Positions 10,560 to 23,444 of a DNA stretch of 64,000 nucleotides are shown here, one piece after another. The number at the start of each line of letters is the position of its first letter. Within the stretch, counting starts at the first letter, position 1. Source of the DNA: Corythucha ciliata (Eukaryota; Arthropoda; Insecta; Hemiptera; Tingidae); assembly GCA_038030265.1 (NCBI GenBank), contig CM075937.1, positions 22,444,001 to 22,508,000 on the forward strand. Direction: 5' to 3'. The position numbers and the translations under genes were made by a program. The notes under the pieces are model-generated. The model was not told the DNA's origin. It did no database searches and was given only the letters and a program-made list of their open reading frames with translations.

Positions 10560-12760
10560 AATAATTATTATTTTCTTGGAAACTTTCTCATTCTCTTTGC
10601 CCTCACCTTTGACTTCAAAGCGTTTAAAGTTATGAGCTGCAGGTTTCATCCGATTAATAATTATAAGGAAAGGGTCTCCCCTCACCCCAACAACCTACTA
10701 TAATTAATCATTATGAACACGGAACGCCTTTAGATGAATAAATCTTTCTTTTTCCTCGCCTTTAACGATTTCAATGATTAATTGCCTAATTATATTTAGG
10801 CTTGATTCAGTAGGCTGCTCTCATTAAGAGTGTTTCCTTGAGATTTGAATTCCTCGCGTCGAAACCACTCCCAGTTAACCATCAGAAGAAAATGTGAAAA
10901 ATCATTCCAGACTGACTCGAAACTGCACCCCGGTATTCTTTAGAAAAACTGACTATAGGCTGGAGCAGGGAAAGGGGTTAAGGAAAACGACAAACCGAGA
11001 AAGTAGAATCCTGGGTGGGAGAAAAGGTGGAAAAGCAATGAAAACTAATGTTCCTTTCCTTCGAGGTTTGCACTGCGGCTCGTTTAAGGGAATGCTTTGA
11101 TGGTTACTACACCTCCCCCCCTCACCACTCACTCCATTCCATTGTGAAACCGCAAAACCGGCCGCCACACTCGTTACAGTATTAACGTTGGTTAAGATAA
11201 CTGGAGATCGTAAACATGGACAGCTAGCATGAGCAGGGGGGAGGGGTGTCCATTCCCAGGTTATGCACCTACGATACGATGGCGAAACGACGGGGGGAGG
11301 GTGGTGGTGTTGGTGGTAGCCGTTTCAGTTATGAGCCTATTGCTTGGCTGGGCATCGTAGCGGTGGTATAATGTGGTACGTATTTTCTTTGATTTCTAAA
11401 AAATTGCTTCATTGCTGGAATAATGTGTTGTGTGAGTTAGCGGGGGGGGGGGGTATAATTTCTATTGGGATTGGATTGAGACGGCCACCTCCTTCTAGCC
11501 AATCGTCAAGTTTGGGAGGAGGCGCGAGCGTGCGCCTTTTATAAATTGCCCAAAGGGTTTTTAAGGTGAAGAGGTCATTGTAGAAATGAAATTATAAACA
11601 ATAATATTAATAGTGACGAATTCATTAAAAGCCCTTTTAATTTGAACATCAAAGGGACAGTTTTGTTACAGAAATAAGCTCAACAAGCCACGAAAATTAA
11701 TGATTGCGTGGAACCGTTTAACCACAACGAACCTCCCTGTCTTCACCACCAAACAGTGCCCTATTCTGTAGTTATTCATCCATATTAACTACTTTATGCC
11801 ATTGCCTCGGGCGAAAGTAATTGAATTTTAATTCATAAAATGTACAATTTGCTCTTAAAACAAAATACAGGCAGCCCCCTCAGAGTTAATTAAAAGTCGT
11901 TCGGAAAATACCCTGGAGGGGTTTCCCTTTTGTAAATTTAGAGTAAATTATTCTTTGTCGAGGTAATTATACGGATTTTTCAACCCGCAGCCTCTTCACC
12001 TTGCCTTTTTTACCCTCTTTTTTTTCTCGCTTTGTTTTTCTCTGGGCGAAAAACGCAAACAAACGTGTAATAATATTGTAATATCATTTGAAATAAATGA
12101 AAAAAAAAAAATGAATGAAAAAAAACACGCTCTGACGAAAAAAAACACTGTCCCTTTGCAAGCTGGGGTATTATTCACGCGACTTATTATTTTATCTTTA
12201 TTAAACGCAAACATATTCAGGACAAGCACACACAAAAAAGGCCTTACGCATTCACCCGTGACAACCCTTTTATGTGTGACAGGTCATTAGCTGAATGTTA
12301 TTTTGACGAAATGACAATACAGACGCAAAACATAACGCGGAAAATAGCGAAAACAGAGCGGTATTTTCATCAGGGAGATACGGTGACTGAATAATTCAAT
12401 TGGACCATTTTGGAGAACAACTCATTTCGTCGAGGGAAACAAGTAATCGGGTCAATGAAACATTGAATTGGTGTAGGCCTACACTGGTAAACAGAAGTCT
12501 TTGAATGGAAGAAAATTATTTCGGTTCTTCTTTGGTAAAGTCCAGTGCTTATAATATCAGTAAGTTTTCTCTTTGGATGCATAATATCACGGTGATTCCA
12601 ATGGTGGCCGCCAAGGGCATCGCGAGTCATTGTGCCAGAAGAGGTCCGGCCGGTCAGAAACCGTGGATTAGAGAAGAAACCCGCTAGCAACAGCTCGTCT
12701 GATCGAAAATCAGTTTTGATTTTCGGATTCTTCATGTGGTGAACACCATAGATATCTGGA
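10560..12760. other. Non-repetitive AT-rich DNA, likely intronic or intergenic
   Basis: Many TAATTA/TTAATTA words and C- or G-rich tracts occur (for example near 11230, 11290 and 11443). Open frames here lack splice-site support and recognisable domains, so none is called. The style suggests single-copy host DNA that could contain regulatory elements, but nothing specific is visible. Confidence 0.4.
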
Positions 12761-13009
12761 TTCGTCCATAACTTTCAATTTTACCTAGCCATTTTTGCCA
12801 ACATCGCGTTTTCTCTCATCGAGTTCAGTTAGACGTAGCTTAATGAGTCTCCACAGAGACAATATACTAGATCGTGAAATGCAGCCTCACTGCACGGCTA
12901 AAAAGCACGGAATGCAGCAAGGTGTGCCATCGGTCTGTTTGACGGTCTGTCACTTTTTTCCGATAAATTGAATGAAAATGAAAACCTGGCCATTTCTTAG
13001 TATGAGAAG

Positions 13010-14101
13010 GAGAGAAAGTTTTGACTTATTCACAATGCAACATTGGATGAGCTATTATGGAATTTGCTTAAACAGTGATAAGTCGGCCATTATTAGGTTT
13101 TCAATTTCAAATACACTGCTAAAAGGAAAAAAAATGTTTTCATAAATAATTATGTATGCTTCTTTAAGCCCTCCTGTGATTGTTCTTCACTTTCTTTCAG
13201 CCAGCATGTTAAATACCGAGGAGTAACCCTAGATAATAATCTTAAATTCAAGGAACATGTTTCCTCTACTGTATCTAAATTGTGTAGGTTGTTTTTATGT
13301 TTTCAGAGTAGCTCGTAATTTTTTGTCAGTTAGCGCAGCGCGTACTGTGTACTTCGGTTCAGCTCAATCGCTCATTGCTTATACGGTAGCCTAGCATGGG
13401 GTAGTGCGTGTTCGTCTAGCCTTAAAGTGTTACAAAGTAAGCAGAATTCCCTGATAAGGATACTCTTCAAGAAACCTTTTCGAGAAATCCAGATTACTGT
13501 ATTATGAACTTAAAATCCGCAGAGTAAAACAAAAATTTTAAAAATTCATGTCTGAAGGTTTATAAATCTGGAATTAAGGAAGAACTCTTGTGTAGAGTGA
13601 GTCATTTACGTACTACTGACCGTTTCAGTATAAAACTCCCAAAGATGAACTGTGAGCGCGTATCCATCAGCCTCAACTTTTTTTTTATGAGCAAAAAATA
13701 AATATTAATAGTTTCCATTCTTTTTCTCAGTTTAAAAATGTGTTAAGTTTATGATTTATTGTTTCAGTGCAGTCCAACTAAATACTAATACTAAGTTTAA
13801 GGCCCGATTTCATCAACTTCTAAAACCAAGATCAACAACTAATCGCGATTGCAATGTAAACACTTTTATCAGAATTCATATGGGTCGCTATTGGCAACTA
13901 ATCACGATCAACTTTAAACGAGATCTATTTTGTTGGTGAAAATGGGCCTAAGCCAAACAATAAAGCTTATTTCGTGTTAATTAAGTAGAATTTTTGTCCA
14001 CTGGGGAGCACAAGCTTTTTCTATAGCTTATTCCCCCGCGGCCATTCTAAGCTTCTGTTTTAAAATTTTCACATATAATTATTGTGTTTGGCAAAAAATA
14101 A
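13010..14101 (+). mobile_element. 5'-truncated LINE with target site duplication
   Basis: The insertion is bracketed by ATGAGAAG at 13002-13009 and 14102-14109, which occurs once in the uninterrupted copy at 39.6 kb. It ends in an A-rich tail (GGCAAAAAATAA). The 5' half encodes a broken non-LTR reverse transcriptase C-terminus: a WMSYYGICLNSDKSAIIRFS segment (about 13045-13110), then KYRGVTLDNNLKFKEHVSST (about 13210-13270), and SLKVLQSKQNSLIRILFKKP (about 13420-13480), with stops and frameshifts between them. A 148-bp MITE sits inside its 3' part. Confidence 0.75.
13801..13948. mobile_element. 148-bp PIF/Harbinger-like MITE
   Basis: The ends are GGCCCGATTTCATCAAC and its near-perfect inverse GTTGGTGAAAATGGGCC. 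TAA flanks both sides (13798-13800 and 13949-13951), matching the TWA target preference known for PIF/Harbinger. The core TCAACAACTAATC...GATTGCAA...ATCAGAATTCATAT recurs at about 60531-60612, so this is a multicopy family. Confidence 0.65.
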
Positions 14102-14195
14102 ATGAGAAGCACAAATCTGGCATTTGTTTTGAGAAAAAAATTCATTTATCGGACATATTCTCACCTGCATCGAAACATTGTTTTCAGTTCTAACT

Positions 14196-15560
14196 TAAAG
14201 TCATAGACTCTATTGTCGCCTCAAGCTTCTCGGAAGCTTCAAACATCATTTTGGAGAACCAGCATGGATTTATTAGGGGTCGATCGTCAGCGAATGATTT
14301 AGTGTCTGGGTTTGACGCTGGTGAGGAGATCCACTCCGTTTACACAGATCTGACAAAGGCTTTCGACTCTGTCGATATTACTTTTTGCTCTGGTAGATAA
14401 GTTGCGTTTATTGGGAGTTGGGGATCCGCTTTTGGCTTGGGTTCGGTCTTATCTGGTGGGCAGATATTTTCGGATCGGATACGGGGGAATTTTTTCTGCC
14501 TCAGTAGATATCGGTTCCAATGTACCTCAGGGTTCGCGCTCTGGGCCAGTCTTGTTTGCAATTTTCATTAATGATGTGGTCCGGGTTGTGCGATCCTCAA
14601 TAGTATGCCTGTTCGCAGATAATCTTAAGATTTTTAATAGAGCCTCCTCGATGGATGATATTACATATTTGCAAAATGATTTGTCAGCCGTTTTAGCATG
14701 GTGTACGCAGAATAGGCTGTTTTTGAATATTGATAAATGCCACTACATTTGTTTTTCTTCCAAAAGGGTTCCTTTTTCACAGCGGTATTCTCTTTCATAC
14801 ACTATTGGAGAGGCTACTCTTCGAGAGGTGTTATCTTCAGCAATTGATGTACTTTTGACCACCACTACGCGTACATCATCAATAAAGCGTACAGAAACTT
14901 GGGGTTCATAAAACGATTTTTGGTGGATTTCTCTAATGCTTTTGCCATTAAGACTCTTTACCTAGCCCTCGTCGGAAGTATTCTGGATTACTGCTCTATT
15001 GTTTGGCCTCCTTACAACAAAATCCATGTGGATGAGATGGAAAAGGTTTATAAATGGGCTTGCAGGTATTTGGTGATGAAATCTGGTTTGCCTTACTCGG
15101 CCCATGACGATGCCCTGAATACTTTGCGTTTGAGTTCTTTAAAATCACGTCGTGCAGTCTCCTCTTTGACTTTTGGCTGGAAGGTACTTAACGGGGTTGT
15201 CGATTCTCTGGAGATTTTGGCCCATTTGGGATTGAGGGTGCCTGCGGCCGTAGCTTGAGAATGGGAGGTCTCTTTGCTGTCTTGCTGGGTAAAACGAATA
15301 TGTCCTGTTCAAAGTCCCTCATGAATATTGCACGATTGCTTAATTTGACTGGCATTGACCTATTTGGGAACGGCTTTCAGGAGTAAGGTTTCAGAGTTAT
15401 TGAGGGATTTCATTAATATTATACTCGTACAAATTGCTTCATTTGAATTTAATTTATACGGCTGCTTTGTTTTAAATTGTTTATAATTATGTTGACTGTT
15501 ATTTCTTGATGTTCTCATGCCCTGTATGAACTAGTAATTTAAAAATAAAATAAAGCAAAA
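14196..15560 (+). mobile_element. 5'-truncated LINE, reverse transcriptase pseudogene
   Basis: The reading frame enters at about 14249 (LENQHGFIRGRSS), shows SVYTDLTKAFDSVD with the first catalytic Asp, frameshifts near 14390, then is open at 14402-14846 with the palm region (NVPQGSRSGPVLFAIFINDV). The usual FADD box reads FADN, so a catalytic Asp is lost. A frameshift near 14850 precedes another open segment (14899-15258) with LALVGSILDYCSIVWPPYN and a thumb/C-terminal region. It ends in an A-rich tail near 15540-15560. The clade is probably Jockey-like; no endonuclease part remains. Confidence 0.8.
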
Positions 15561-15640
15561 CAAGTGGTTCCATATTTTTTCAATTTTTTTCCGGATTCCT
15601 CGTAAAATTTTCTTGCGAATTGACTACAATGTGTTTTCAG

Positions 15641-16828
15641 TGATAGAACCGCTCGAATCGCTTTTTTTAACGCGTGATATTGCTTTCCTAACGCGTGAAT
15701 TTGCTTTTACGGCAAGTGACATTGATTTTTTTTATATACAGACAAACCCAGGAAACCAGAGAAATCATGTTATTAGGGACCAAAACATCTAGATTGCATT
15801 TCACATAGCGTAACACACAAAATTGCGAGCTATTGGTATCGGTATAGTGAGCAATACCAGCAAACAAGCGCCAATCTATAGTTTTCCTCAAAGTGGCGAT
15901 TGACTTTTCAGAAAAATTAGAAATTCAAGAAATAATAAGTAAAAAGTTAGGTTCTTCTTTGCAATTTCTATAGAAATTATACCTGTAAAGTCCTACTCCA
16001 TAGAACTTTAAAAGGCAGCACGGCGAATTCTATTTCATCGCCTTTGTCACAATGCTATCTGTTTTCACGACGACCAAAATTTATTGTTGGCTGATATCGA
16101 AGCTTGATGAATTCAAGGAAAAATTATTGAACCCTCAGCCATATGTTCATTTTTTAATGGATGCGCATTTCGGAGCGACCTCCGCTCCCTTATCAGCACA
16201 ATTAAACCAAATGAACTCCACTTAACAACGTTATACCTGGACCGTTTTCGTTATACTTGGACTTTGTCCTCAATTCTTTCATTGGATTGTAAATCTTCCT
16301 TCCCCCCTCTGTCCCCTCACCAGTCTTTAGCTATGTTTTGTACTCCGATGCGGAAGGAATGTATTTTGATTTCTTATTTACAGGTACGAGTATTGTACCA
16401 AATATTTTCATTTATTCACAATGATGGTAATAAAACCTTATTTACAGCATCTTAGGTATTTTAGATACCTTCTCATTTTGCTTCCAACAAGCGGAGATTC
16501 AACCGTGTTTGGTGATTGGTGGAAGAGAAACCACCATGTACTATTTCAAGGGACAAATGAATATTTCCAGTGTGGGCCTGTGCCCCGAACGCTCAGAAAA
16601 TTGGGTGCGCAAAAGGTTCTTTTTCCTCCCTTCACTTCGACGCTTCATCCACAAATCCGGGCACCAACCGGGGACCCCAGTACATTTCTATGTAGAACTG
16701 GGAATGGTCGTTCGACAACTTCTACTCTTTGTAGAAGTGATGACGTGAAATGTTAAATTTGGTCACTTCAAAGAAGACCGGAGACCTCTCAGCTCTGTTA
16801 GTTACTTTTGGTTGCCATTTACCAGTCA
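15641..16828. other. Unassigned non-coding DNA
   Basis: Two overlapping open frames (16421-16756 and 16509-16748) have no recognisable domain or splice support. Nothing else is visible. Confidence 0.35.
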
Positions 16829-16950
16829 GGGGGTCAACCACGAGCTAGCGTAAAAATACCGTCAAAACGCGGTATCTATGGCATTATAATATTATTTGTG
16901 ATAGAGCGTCCTTGTTTTAATTGTTTAATGCTAGCTCATTGTTGACCCCC
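16829..16950. mobile_element. 122-bp MITE
   Basis: GGGGGTCAACCACGAGCTAG at 16829-16848 is mirrored by CTAGCTCATTGTTGACCCCC at 16931-16950, with only two or three mismatches. The short AT-rich middle has no coding potential. The flanks show no convincing duplication. Confidence 0.65.
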
Positions 16951-19900
16951 AGGAGTCATAAACCGAAATTCCACTCTAATTAGTCAACTTTAGAGCTACT
17001 TTAAATTTCCTTGCAGTAAAACAATTTTTAGGAGCCAAACACGTTATTTGAGTATTTCAACCCCGAGGATTTTTTTTATTGGCTAAAAAAACTCGCAAAA
17101 TCTTTTTATCCGCACCCTCAATCCCTAGTCACTCTAATATTGCATGCAAAAACCTCAAAGTATTTTTTCAAATAAAAATACTCCCCCCCCCACACCCAAA
17201 TCTCCGTCCCCTTAAGTTTCCACGCAATACCCATGTAATGATAGGTCTCCATAGGATTACCTACTCCCCCCTCCACCATCACCGCCAGGATCACCCGCTT
17301 TGTTGCCCGACAAAATCTTCAATAGATCGTTTTAAAAAAAGCCCCTTTTTGGTCTCGGGATTTGCCGCTGAGCGCATCGAAAGGAGTCACCAGTATGAAT
17401 GTTAAAACTGTGTGAAAATATAGAAAATGGGTGTACGTGACTTTGATATGAAAATACACCCTGTGTGGTTGGGTGTGAAGGGGTGCTTTTATGTTAAAAA
17501 CGCGTTTTATTACGACTAACTTTATTTTTAATTTTTAATTAAAGGAGAGTTTTTTTTTTAAGAGCGGCGTAAAGGATTAATGCCATTCCCATTCCAACGA
17601 CCACATCTGTAACAATAACACTATTCAATTTCGAGCCCAGTGAAACTTGAAAACTCCAAATTAGATGACAAGAGCCAAGAAGCAGGAAGTTCCATTAGAA
17701 GGAGTGAAGTTACTGTAGTGTAGGGGGTCGTGGTTGCGGGGCAAGGGGGCGTGTAGATGCCAAGAATACGGGACTGTGGAAACGTAAAGCGATATAGTGA
17801 AAGAGATGGTGGAGCGGAGTTAAAATGGGAGAAAGTCTAATTTTTTGTGAAATTGTCCCTACTGTGTGGTCTTCACGGTTGAGGTGTTCCACTTGGGAAT
17901 TGCTGTTTTATCTTTTTGAGGTACGGGTAGCTCCAAGTTGGAAATGGAAGGAGTGGCGAGGGAGATCTCTATAGGCTTTTCCATAGTGTGTTGTGGGCGA
18001 TGGAGATGGAGGGGCTCGAAAGAAAAACGTGACTAAAAAGAGTTGTAGAAGGGGGTGGATGGTGGGGTATGATGACAAAGGCATGAGGAGAAAATTTCAT
18101 TAGCTGTAAAGAGCTGTAAACAAAGCGATTGGTTAGGAGGGTGGGTGAAGGGAAGGGCAAAAGTCTTTTGTTGTGGAAAAGGCGCTTACAGCAGGGATGC
18201 TGCTTCAAGTAAATTAGATTTTTTCTTCTTTGTCTTTTTTTGGGTGGAGTTTCCAGGGAATAAGAGAAGCATGGAAAAGGGGGTAACAAACGTCACATAC
18301 TTAAGAAGTAAGATTTCTTATTTTTCGATCATTAACTTTTAGCAGCCGCTGATGAGCAAAATTTATCATTTAACGGCCCTCTTTTTAAAACTCGTCTCCC
18401 TCGCTTTTAGCGTTAATTATATAAATAAAAAGTTAAGAGGCGCAACTTTTTGAAAGTTTTCCATTCTTTTTAGACATAAAAATTCTCAAAAAAATGAAAT
18501 AAAAATTATCCACCACCCCCGAGCTCAAACCAAAGCCGCACAGCGATAACTCATTCACACTCCAGTGTGAATAGAATAAGACGAAGAGCCGTCATTATCT
18601 AATACGGCAGAGCCCTTCATGAACGTTCTTCTTCTTTAAAATGACAGAGTTGTTAATGAAAAGGAACGTTCCTTTTTTTCTAATTTTAGCCCCTTGATCA
18701 AAATAATGTCATTCCGTTTATTACTAGGTGTCGCTTTTTTAAAAAGAAGGGTTTTCTCCGAATAAACATCTTCGCCACCATTCCCTTCGTGTTCCTCACC
18801 ATAGCACCCTACTTTTTTTGTTCTATACTTCGCCTGGGCCAAACCAAACTCCCAGAGGATTAAGGAAGCTTGTTTGAAATTTTATCCCTTAAGCCCTCCC
18901 TTTAACTCGCAGCGTCCCTGTTGGCCTTTTTCAAAGCTCCATTTAATAATAATAAGATCTTGTGATTAATTAAATCCCTGGAAACAGAAGGTAACAAGTA
19001 GATGTAATAGCTTTAAGGAGCAGGAAACCCGCGCTGAGAAAATACGGGAAAGCTCTGATCTCAGGCTTTCAACTTCAATAAACCAGTTTCACAATGACAA
19101 TAAAAAACTGGCAAAAAAAAATTAACCTCATACTTTTAGCGTTGCGTTGAAGATTTGTCAGCATTTCTCCCAAAAGACAAAGGAATTGAATGATCGGCAA
19201 GTGAGGGGGGGGGGAGTGAGGAACGGGTGATTGTGACTCACTATCTTCCGTTGTCAAAACACCAAATTAGCCGGAGGCGATCGTGGTTGACCTTTCTTCT
19301 GTATTGGTTTTGACATAATCAATTAGAATTCCCTAAGCATAGGAAGCTTTTGTCAACAAGATCCCCTCTTTTAGTTTACTCGGGGGTAAATGTTGAGTGT
19401 CAAAAGATGGTAAGAGAGTGAGGTCAATCCGTGGTCGGTGCTCTATACAGGGTTGGCGAAATGAGGTATATAAAGGGTTGATGACGGTAACTCTGAGTTT
19501 TCCCAGGAGTTCTAATAATCCTCTACAGATCCTTTGAATTTGCTTTGGTTGGGCATCATCACACTGTAAAGATGAAAGGCACTCAAAACATGCTAAACAA
19601 CCACAAAACAGTGAAAGCGGAAAAATTCGCTCGGGCACTGAAAACGGGCAACAGTGTACCAGCACGAAGAGAATTCCTTCAGCGTCTCCTGATCGAAATA
19701 TTATATTCAGATTCGATTTTCGGTGTTGTGAAACCCCAAGATACGCCCCCAACCCATCTCAAATCTCATAAAATCTGAAATTTTAGCAAATTTTTACCTA
19801 ATCTTCCCATTACCAGAATAATTGCTCAGTGATCGATCATCAGGGCCATTTACAACCAGCAGTCAAAACTGACTGACTGACCGGCGGTATGCCGAAAACA

Positions 19901-20129
19901 ATTTGTTTTTCTCACGAACACCATACTTTCGAAGCATGAAAGAGAAATCACCTAAAAGGGCGTAAGTACCCCATTATAGACTGGGAGGGGATCGTTTGAT
20001 TGATCTTCTCCAAGACGAGAGTGAGCCCAGGGGCGGAGCAAGAGCATTTGGCACGCGGGGTTGGGACCATCAAGTGTCACCCCCTCTCTATCATAATTGT
20101 TTATGACCAGAACCTCTTCTAACTAGATA
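16951..20129. other. Non-repetitive DNA with purine/pyrimidine strand skew
   Basis: Long stretches are purine-rich on one strand (for example 17700-18180) and pyrimidine-rich on the other, which creates spurious Pro/Ser-rich open frames. The largest minus frame (19333-19752) and its plus-strand shadow have no identifiable domain. A CAGGGGCGGAGCAAG word near 20029 resembles a hAT terminus but has no partner. Confidence 0.35.
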
Positions 20130-20238
20130 TACAGGGTGGATCCGTATAAGTGTGACAAAAAATTTTGGGTAAAACTACGTTAAAAGTGGAGTAAAATGGT
20201 ACCTTCGGAAGTGTCCTACGTCGATCCGTTCCGGAGTT
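20130..20238. repeat. 108-bp direct repeat, copy 1
   Basis: It starts TACAGGGTGGATCCGTATAA and ends near CGATCCGTTCCGGAGTT. It matches 21940-22047 with about five differences, in the same orientation. It abuts the left arm of the large inverted repeat. Confidence 0.85.
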
Positions 20239-20649
20239 CCCAACCAAGAAAAGCCCCTAGGGGGCAGGCTCTGGAAGCTATGCGTTGCTCTAAATGCTTT
20301 GTGGTCACCAGTGTTAACAACTTACAATAATCGATGTTTAAAAAAGAAGAGGAATGGCTCGAAGAAACAGGAACGCCAACTGTTTCTGATAGGAATGATC
20401 GAGTTTATAAAAAATGTTTAGATTGGTACTTGCCCGAAAAAAAGACTCAAACCTGCAAATGTTGTTAAATGAAGTGACCACAGAGCGTTTGGGAACCCGT
20501 AGGAAGAGGACCTACAGTTCATTTTCAAGGTGACTAAACTTTCTATAGGTGCCGCAAATCTTCAGACAGTACTGTCCTTCGCCTACGTCACAAGCAGTCC
20601 CAACCGCCCTTGCGCCGGACCCAGTACATTGTTTATTGTTAATGGGTTG

Positions 20650-21383
20650 CAAGGTATATAGACTACAGAGGTATGCTCGTATCTAGGGGCTACCCCTTGG
20701 CAACCGTTACGTCACCCGGGTTAGACTTGAGATGAGGTGAGAGGTTCTTCAAAAATTGAGATGCTATCGCACTCGTGGGCCCTTTCTGTCACTGTGTTTT
20801 TTAGTCTTGCTTGGTTTGTTTTTGCCTTGTTCATCTCATTCACCCAGCCTAGTGTATTTGTATAGCTTTGTTATAGCCAATTTTGAATAATATTGTGGTT
20901 GTTTTACCCGAAACCAGACTACCAGAATTTCTTTGGATTTACATCACCTCTTGTATTGGTGGGGCAAGTAATTCAAAGTGTTGAATTAATATTTCATTGT
21001 TTAATTGTAAGGAAGCATACCTTACAATTATAATACTCCCACACCTATTTTATGACCGAAAGCCATGTTCATATTTGATTGATCGGGCGCATGAAAGCTC
21101 GTTCCAGCCGCTACTTTTTTTTTGTAAACTTGTTCCCAACAATTCTTAACGTAAAGTCGTTCCGCTCACATGTCGAGGCCTGTTCCCCCAAGTTTTAGCA
21201 GTGATTCCAGTCACTTACAAAATGTAAAACTTGGACTTCTTCCTGGTAACGAATACTGACGGGGATATTTTATTGAAGTACCTACCGTCTGATTTAAATG
21301 GATCTAACCCCATGACGTCATTGCGCGAATGATTATGATTGGCTGAAAAGTTAGGAGCATACCTCTGTAGTCTATATACCTTG
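20650..21383. mobile_element. 734-bp TIR element with 9-bp target duplication, copy 1
   Basis: The termini CAAGGTATATAGACTACAGA...GTATGCTC and their inverse are near perfect. A perfect 9-bp direct duplication AATGGGTTG flanks the element (20641-20649 and 21384-21392). Subterminal GACGTCA words occur near the right end. The same family is present at 60795-62026. A 9-bp duplication is typical of Mutator-like and some Merlin-like elements; the class is not assigned. No coding region was recognised. Confidence 0.85.
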
Positions 21384-21939
21384 AATGGGTTGTGCTTTTT
21401 GAGAATTCAAAAACTCCACAAAAGCTCTACTGCTCTAGGGTGAGCAATCGGGAGCAAAGGACTGCTCCCGCCCCCACCCCTCCCGCCGGATGGGCAGTTG
21501 AAAATCTGCGGCACCTATAGAACAGTTTAGTCACCTTCGTTCGTTTCAATTATTTTTATCTTTTTTCATATAATTTCGTCTTGAACAATGAGTTTACGTA
21601 AAATTAGATAGAATATCACGCTTTTTTCCGTGGGAATTATTCTCAAATTGATAATACGCATTCATGAATTCATGTCAAAAATGACGTAAATTCAACTTTT
21701 GAGAAAAAAAATTGAAATCTTTTTCCCAATTTCCAGTTTTATGTTTGATAATGTAAACTGAGCAAGAAAAGTGGAGAAAAACGAGAGTTACTGGCAAAAA
21801 CAGCTTTGCCCATTCGGGATCAAAACAGGTTACTCAACAGAGGTAACCACAAAGCATCCAGGACACTCCTAAGAAATTCTGCTTGCGCGTTAAAGGGATA
21901 AAGTTTTGAACTATAAGACTTGCTTTCTCTATCTCTACA

Positions 21940-22047
21940 TACAGGGTGGATCCGTATAAGTGTGACAAACATTTTTAGGTAAAACTACGTTAAAATTGGA
22001 GTAAAATGGTACCTTCGGAAGTGTCCTACGTCGATCCGTTTCGGAGT
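21940..22047. repeat. 108-bp direct repeat, copy 2
   Basis: Same orientation as 20130-20238, 1810 bp away. It lies in the loop of the foldback structure and is followed by about 270 bp of unique DNA before the right arm. Confidence 0.85.
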
Positions 22048-22707
22048 TATGATTTTTTTCGTGTTTAAAAAAGTAACCAATGCTTGCTTCAAAAAATCCG
22101 CAATTTCTCGGCTTATATCGCACGAAGTCCAAGAAGTGGTGCCATTTTCAGAAACGACGGATCATTTCCTTTAGGATAGAGGCCATTTTATTGCTTGAAA
22201 TAATCGTCAACACCAAGAAATCTGTCATTTTTTCCATAAATTTACGTGTCCTCTAAAATGTGTCCGTTTTACGAAAAGTCTTTCTCAACAGATTTTCGGT
22301 GTATCACATCATTTTCGGTGTACTGGGTCCGGCGCAAAGGCGGTTGGGACTGCTTGTGACGTAGGTGAAGGACAGTAATGTCTGAAGATTTGCGGCACCT
22401 ATAGAAAGTTTAGTCACCTTGAAAATGAACTGTAGGTCCTCTTCCTACGGGTTCCCAAACGCTCTGTGGTCACTTCATTTAACAACATTTGCAGGTTTGA
22501 GTCTTTTTGTCGGGCAAGTACCAATCTAAACATTTTTTATAAACTCGATCATTCCTATCAGAAACAGTTGCCGTTCCTGTTTCTTCGAGCCATTCCTCTT
22601 CTTTTTTAAACATCGATTATTGTAAGTTGTTAACTCTGGTGACCACAAAGCATTTAGAGCAACGCATAGCTTCCAGAGCCTGCCCCCTAGGGGCTTTTCT
22701 TGGTTGG

Positions 22708-23444
22708 TTAACAGAGGTGGCCACAAATCGTTAAAGAGTTATAGACGGGGCTTTGAGTATCAGGAAAACTTCTGTCAGCTTTCCCGGTTTTGGATTTGTT
22801 GGTCTGGAGTCGATAAAATCGAATTAACAACATCGCAAAATACTGCAATTTTTGGCTGTATCATTGGGCTTCTGGGTTGATACCAACCGCATTTCATGTT
22901 CATTGAGTGTCATCCGAGTGACCCTTGTAGCCCACGAACTCCTCAAATTGAACAACTTGAAGAAAATTACTTAAAAATTTTTGAATTGGATGAATCCTTA
23001 TAGTACAAGGTGAATACTCGTACCCGAATGTTGAATATTCACTCAGATGATCCCGTTTGAATCGTTTTGAGTATTTTACCTGGTGTCAAGAACTTTTCCC
23101 GATACGCCACTTTTCCAACCTGATGTGATACAGTGCATCTATTATAAGCCTATACCAGGCCTCTTAGCGACGGCCCTGAGAGTTTACCACGAGGTAGACT
23201 GACTAGGATGCCGTACGGGAAAGAAAACTAAAGAAAATAATTTGATGAGATCCAATAATGGGACCACACGATTTCAAGCCCCCTCCTCACAACGCAATCA
23301 GTCGCATGCAGTAGTCATCGAGGTCAGGACGAAAGCGGCGCGGCGCAGTCCATGTGAAGGAAGCGCTTTTGGAAGAAGATGTCATGGCGTGAAGGAACAA
23401 CAACGGGGGTAACCACCCGACTTTGGGGATAGTAGCGGAAGTCC
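22708..23444. other. Unassigned non-coding DNA
   Basis: Nothing supportable beyond an ACAGAGGTGGCCACAAA phrase at its left edge that echoes the foldback arms. Confidence 0.35.

Larger units (their letters stand above)
12931..15640. repeat. Copy of 39.6-kb repeat (family E), split by two insertions
   Basis: Three pieces (about 12931-13009, 14102-14190 and 15571-15640) are contiguous in the copy at 39607-39850. Matching blocks are GCCATCGGTCTGT with GAAAACCTGGCCATTTCTTA, then GAAGCACAAATCTGGC with TTTATCGGACAT, then TTCCGGATTCCTCGTA with TTCTTGCGAATT. The intervening DNA is two LINE insertions. Family E itself has no recognised coding content. Confidence 0.75.
20240..22707. mobile_element. Foldback structure with 389-bp inverted arms
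   Basis: The arm at 20240-20628 (starts CCAACCAAGAAAAGCCCCTA) and the arm at 22319-22707 are inverted copies, roughly 97 percent identical by eye. The 1.7-kb loop contains a separate MITE (20650-21383) and the second copy of a 108-bp direct repeat. The arms carry the phrase GGTGACCACAAAGCATTTAGAG in short related versions, and related phrases flank the arms near 21840 and 22715. No transposase was recognised. Confidence 0.8.

Noticed and set aside
12370..12735. 121-codon minus-strand frame
   Set aside because: No family recognised and no convincing splice sites; probably incidental.
19333..19752. 139-codon minus-strand frame and overlapping plus-strand frame
   Set aside because: No domain, no splice sites, and both strands are equally open, which suggests chance.
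20029..20044. CAGGGGCGGAGCAAG as a hAT terminus
   Set aside because: No inverted partner and no 8-bp duplication found.
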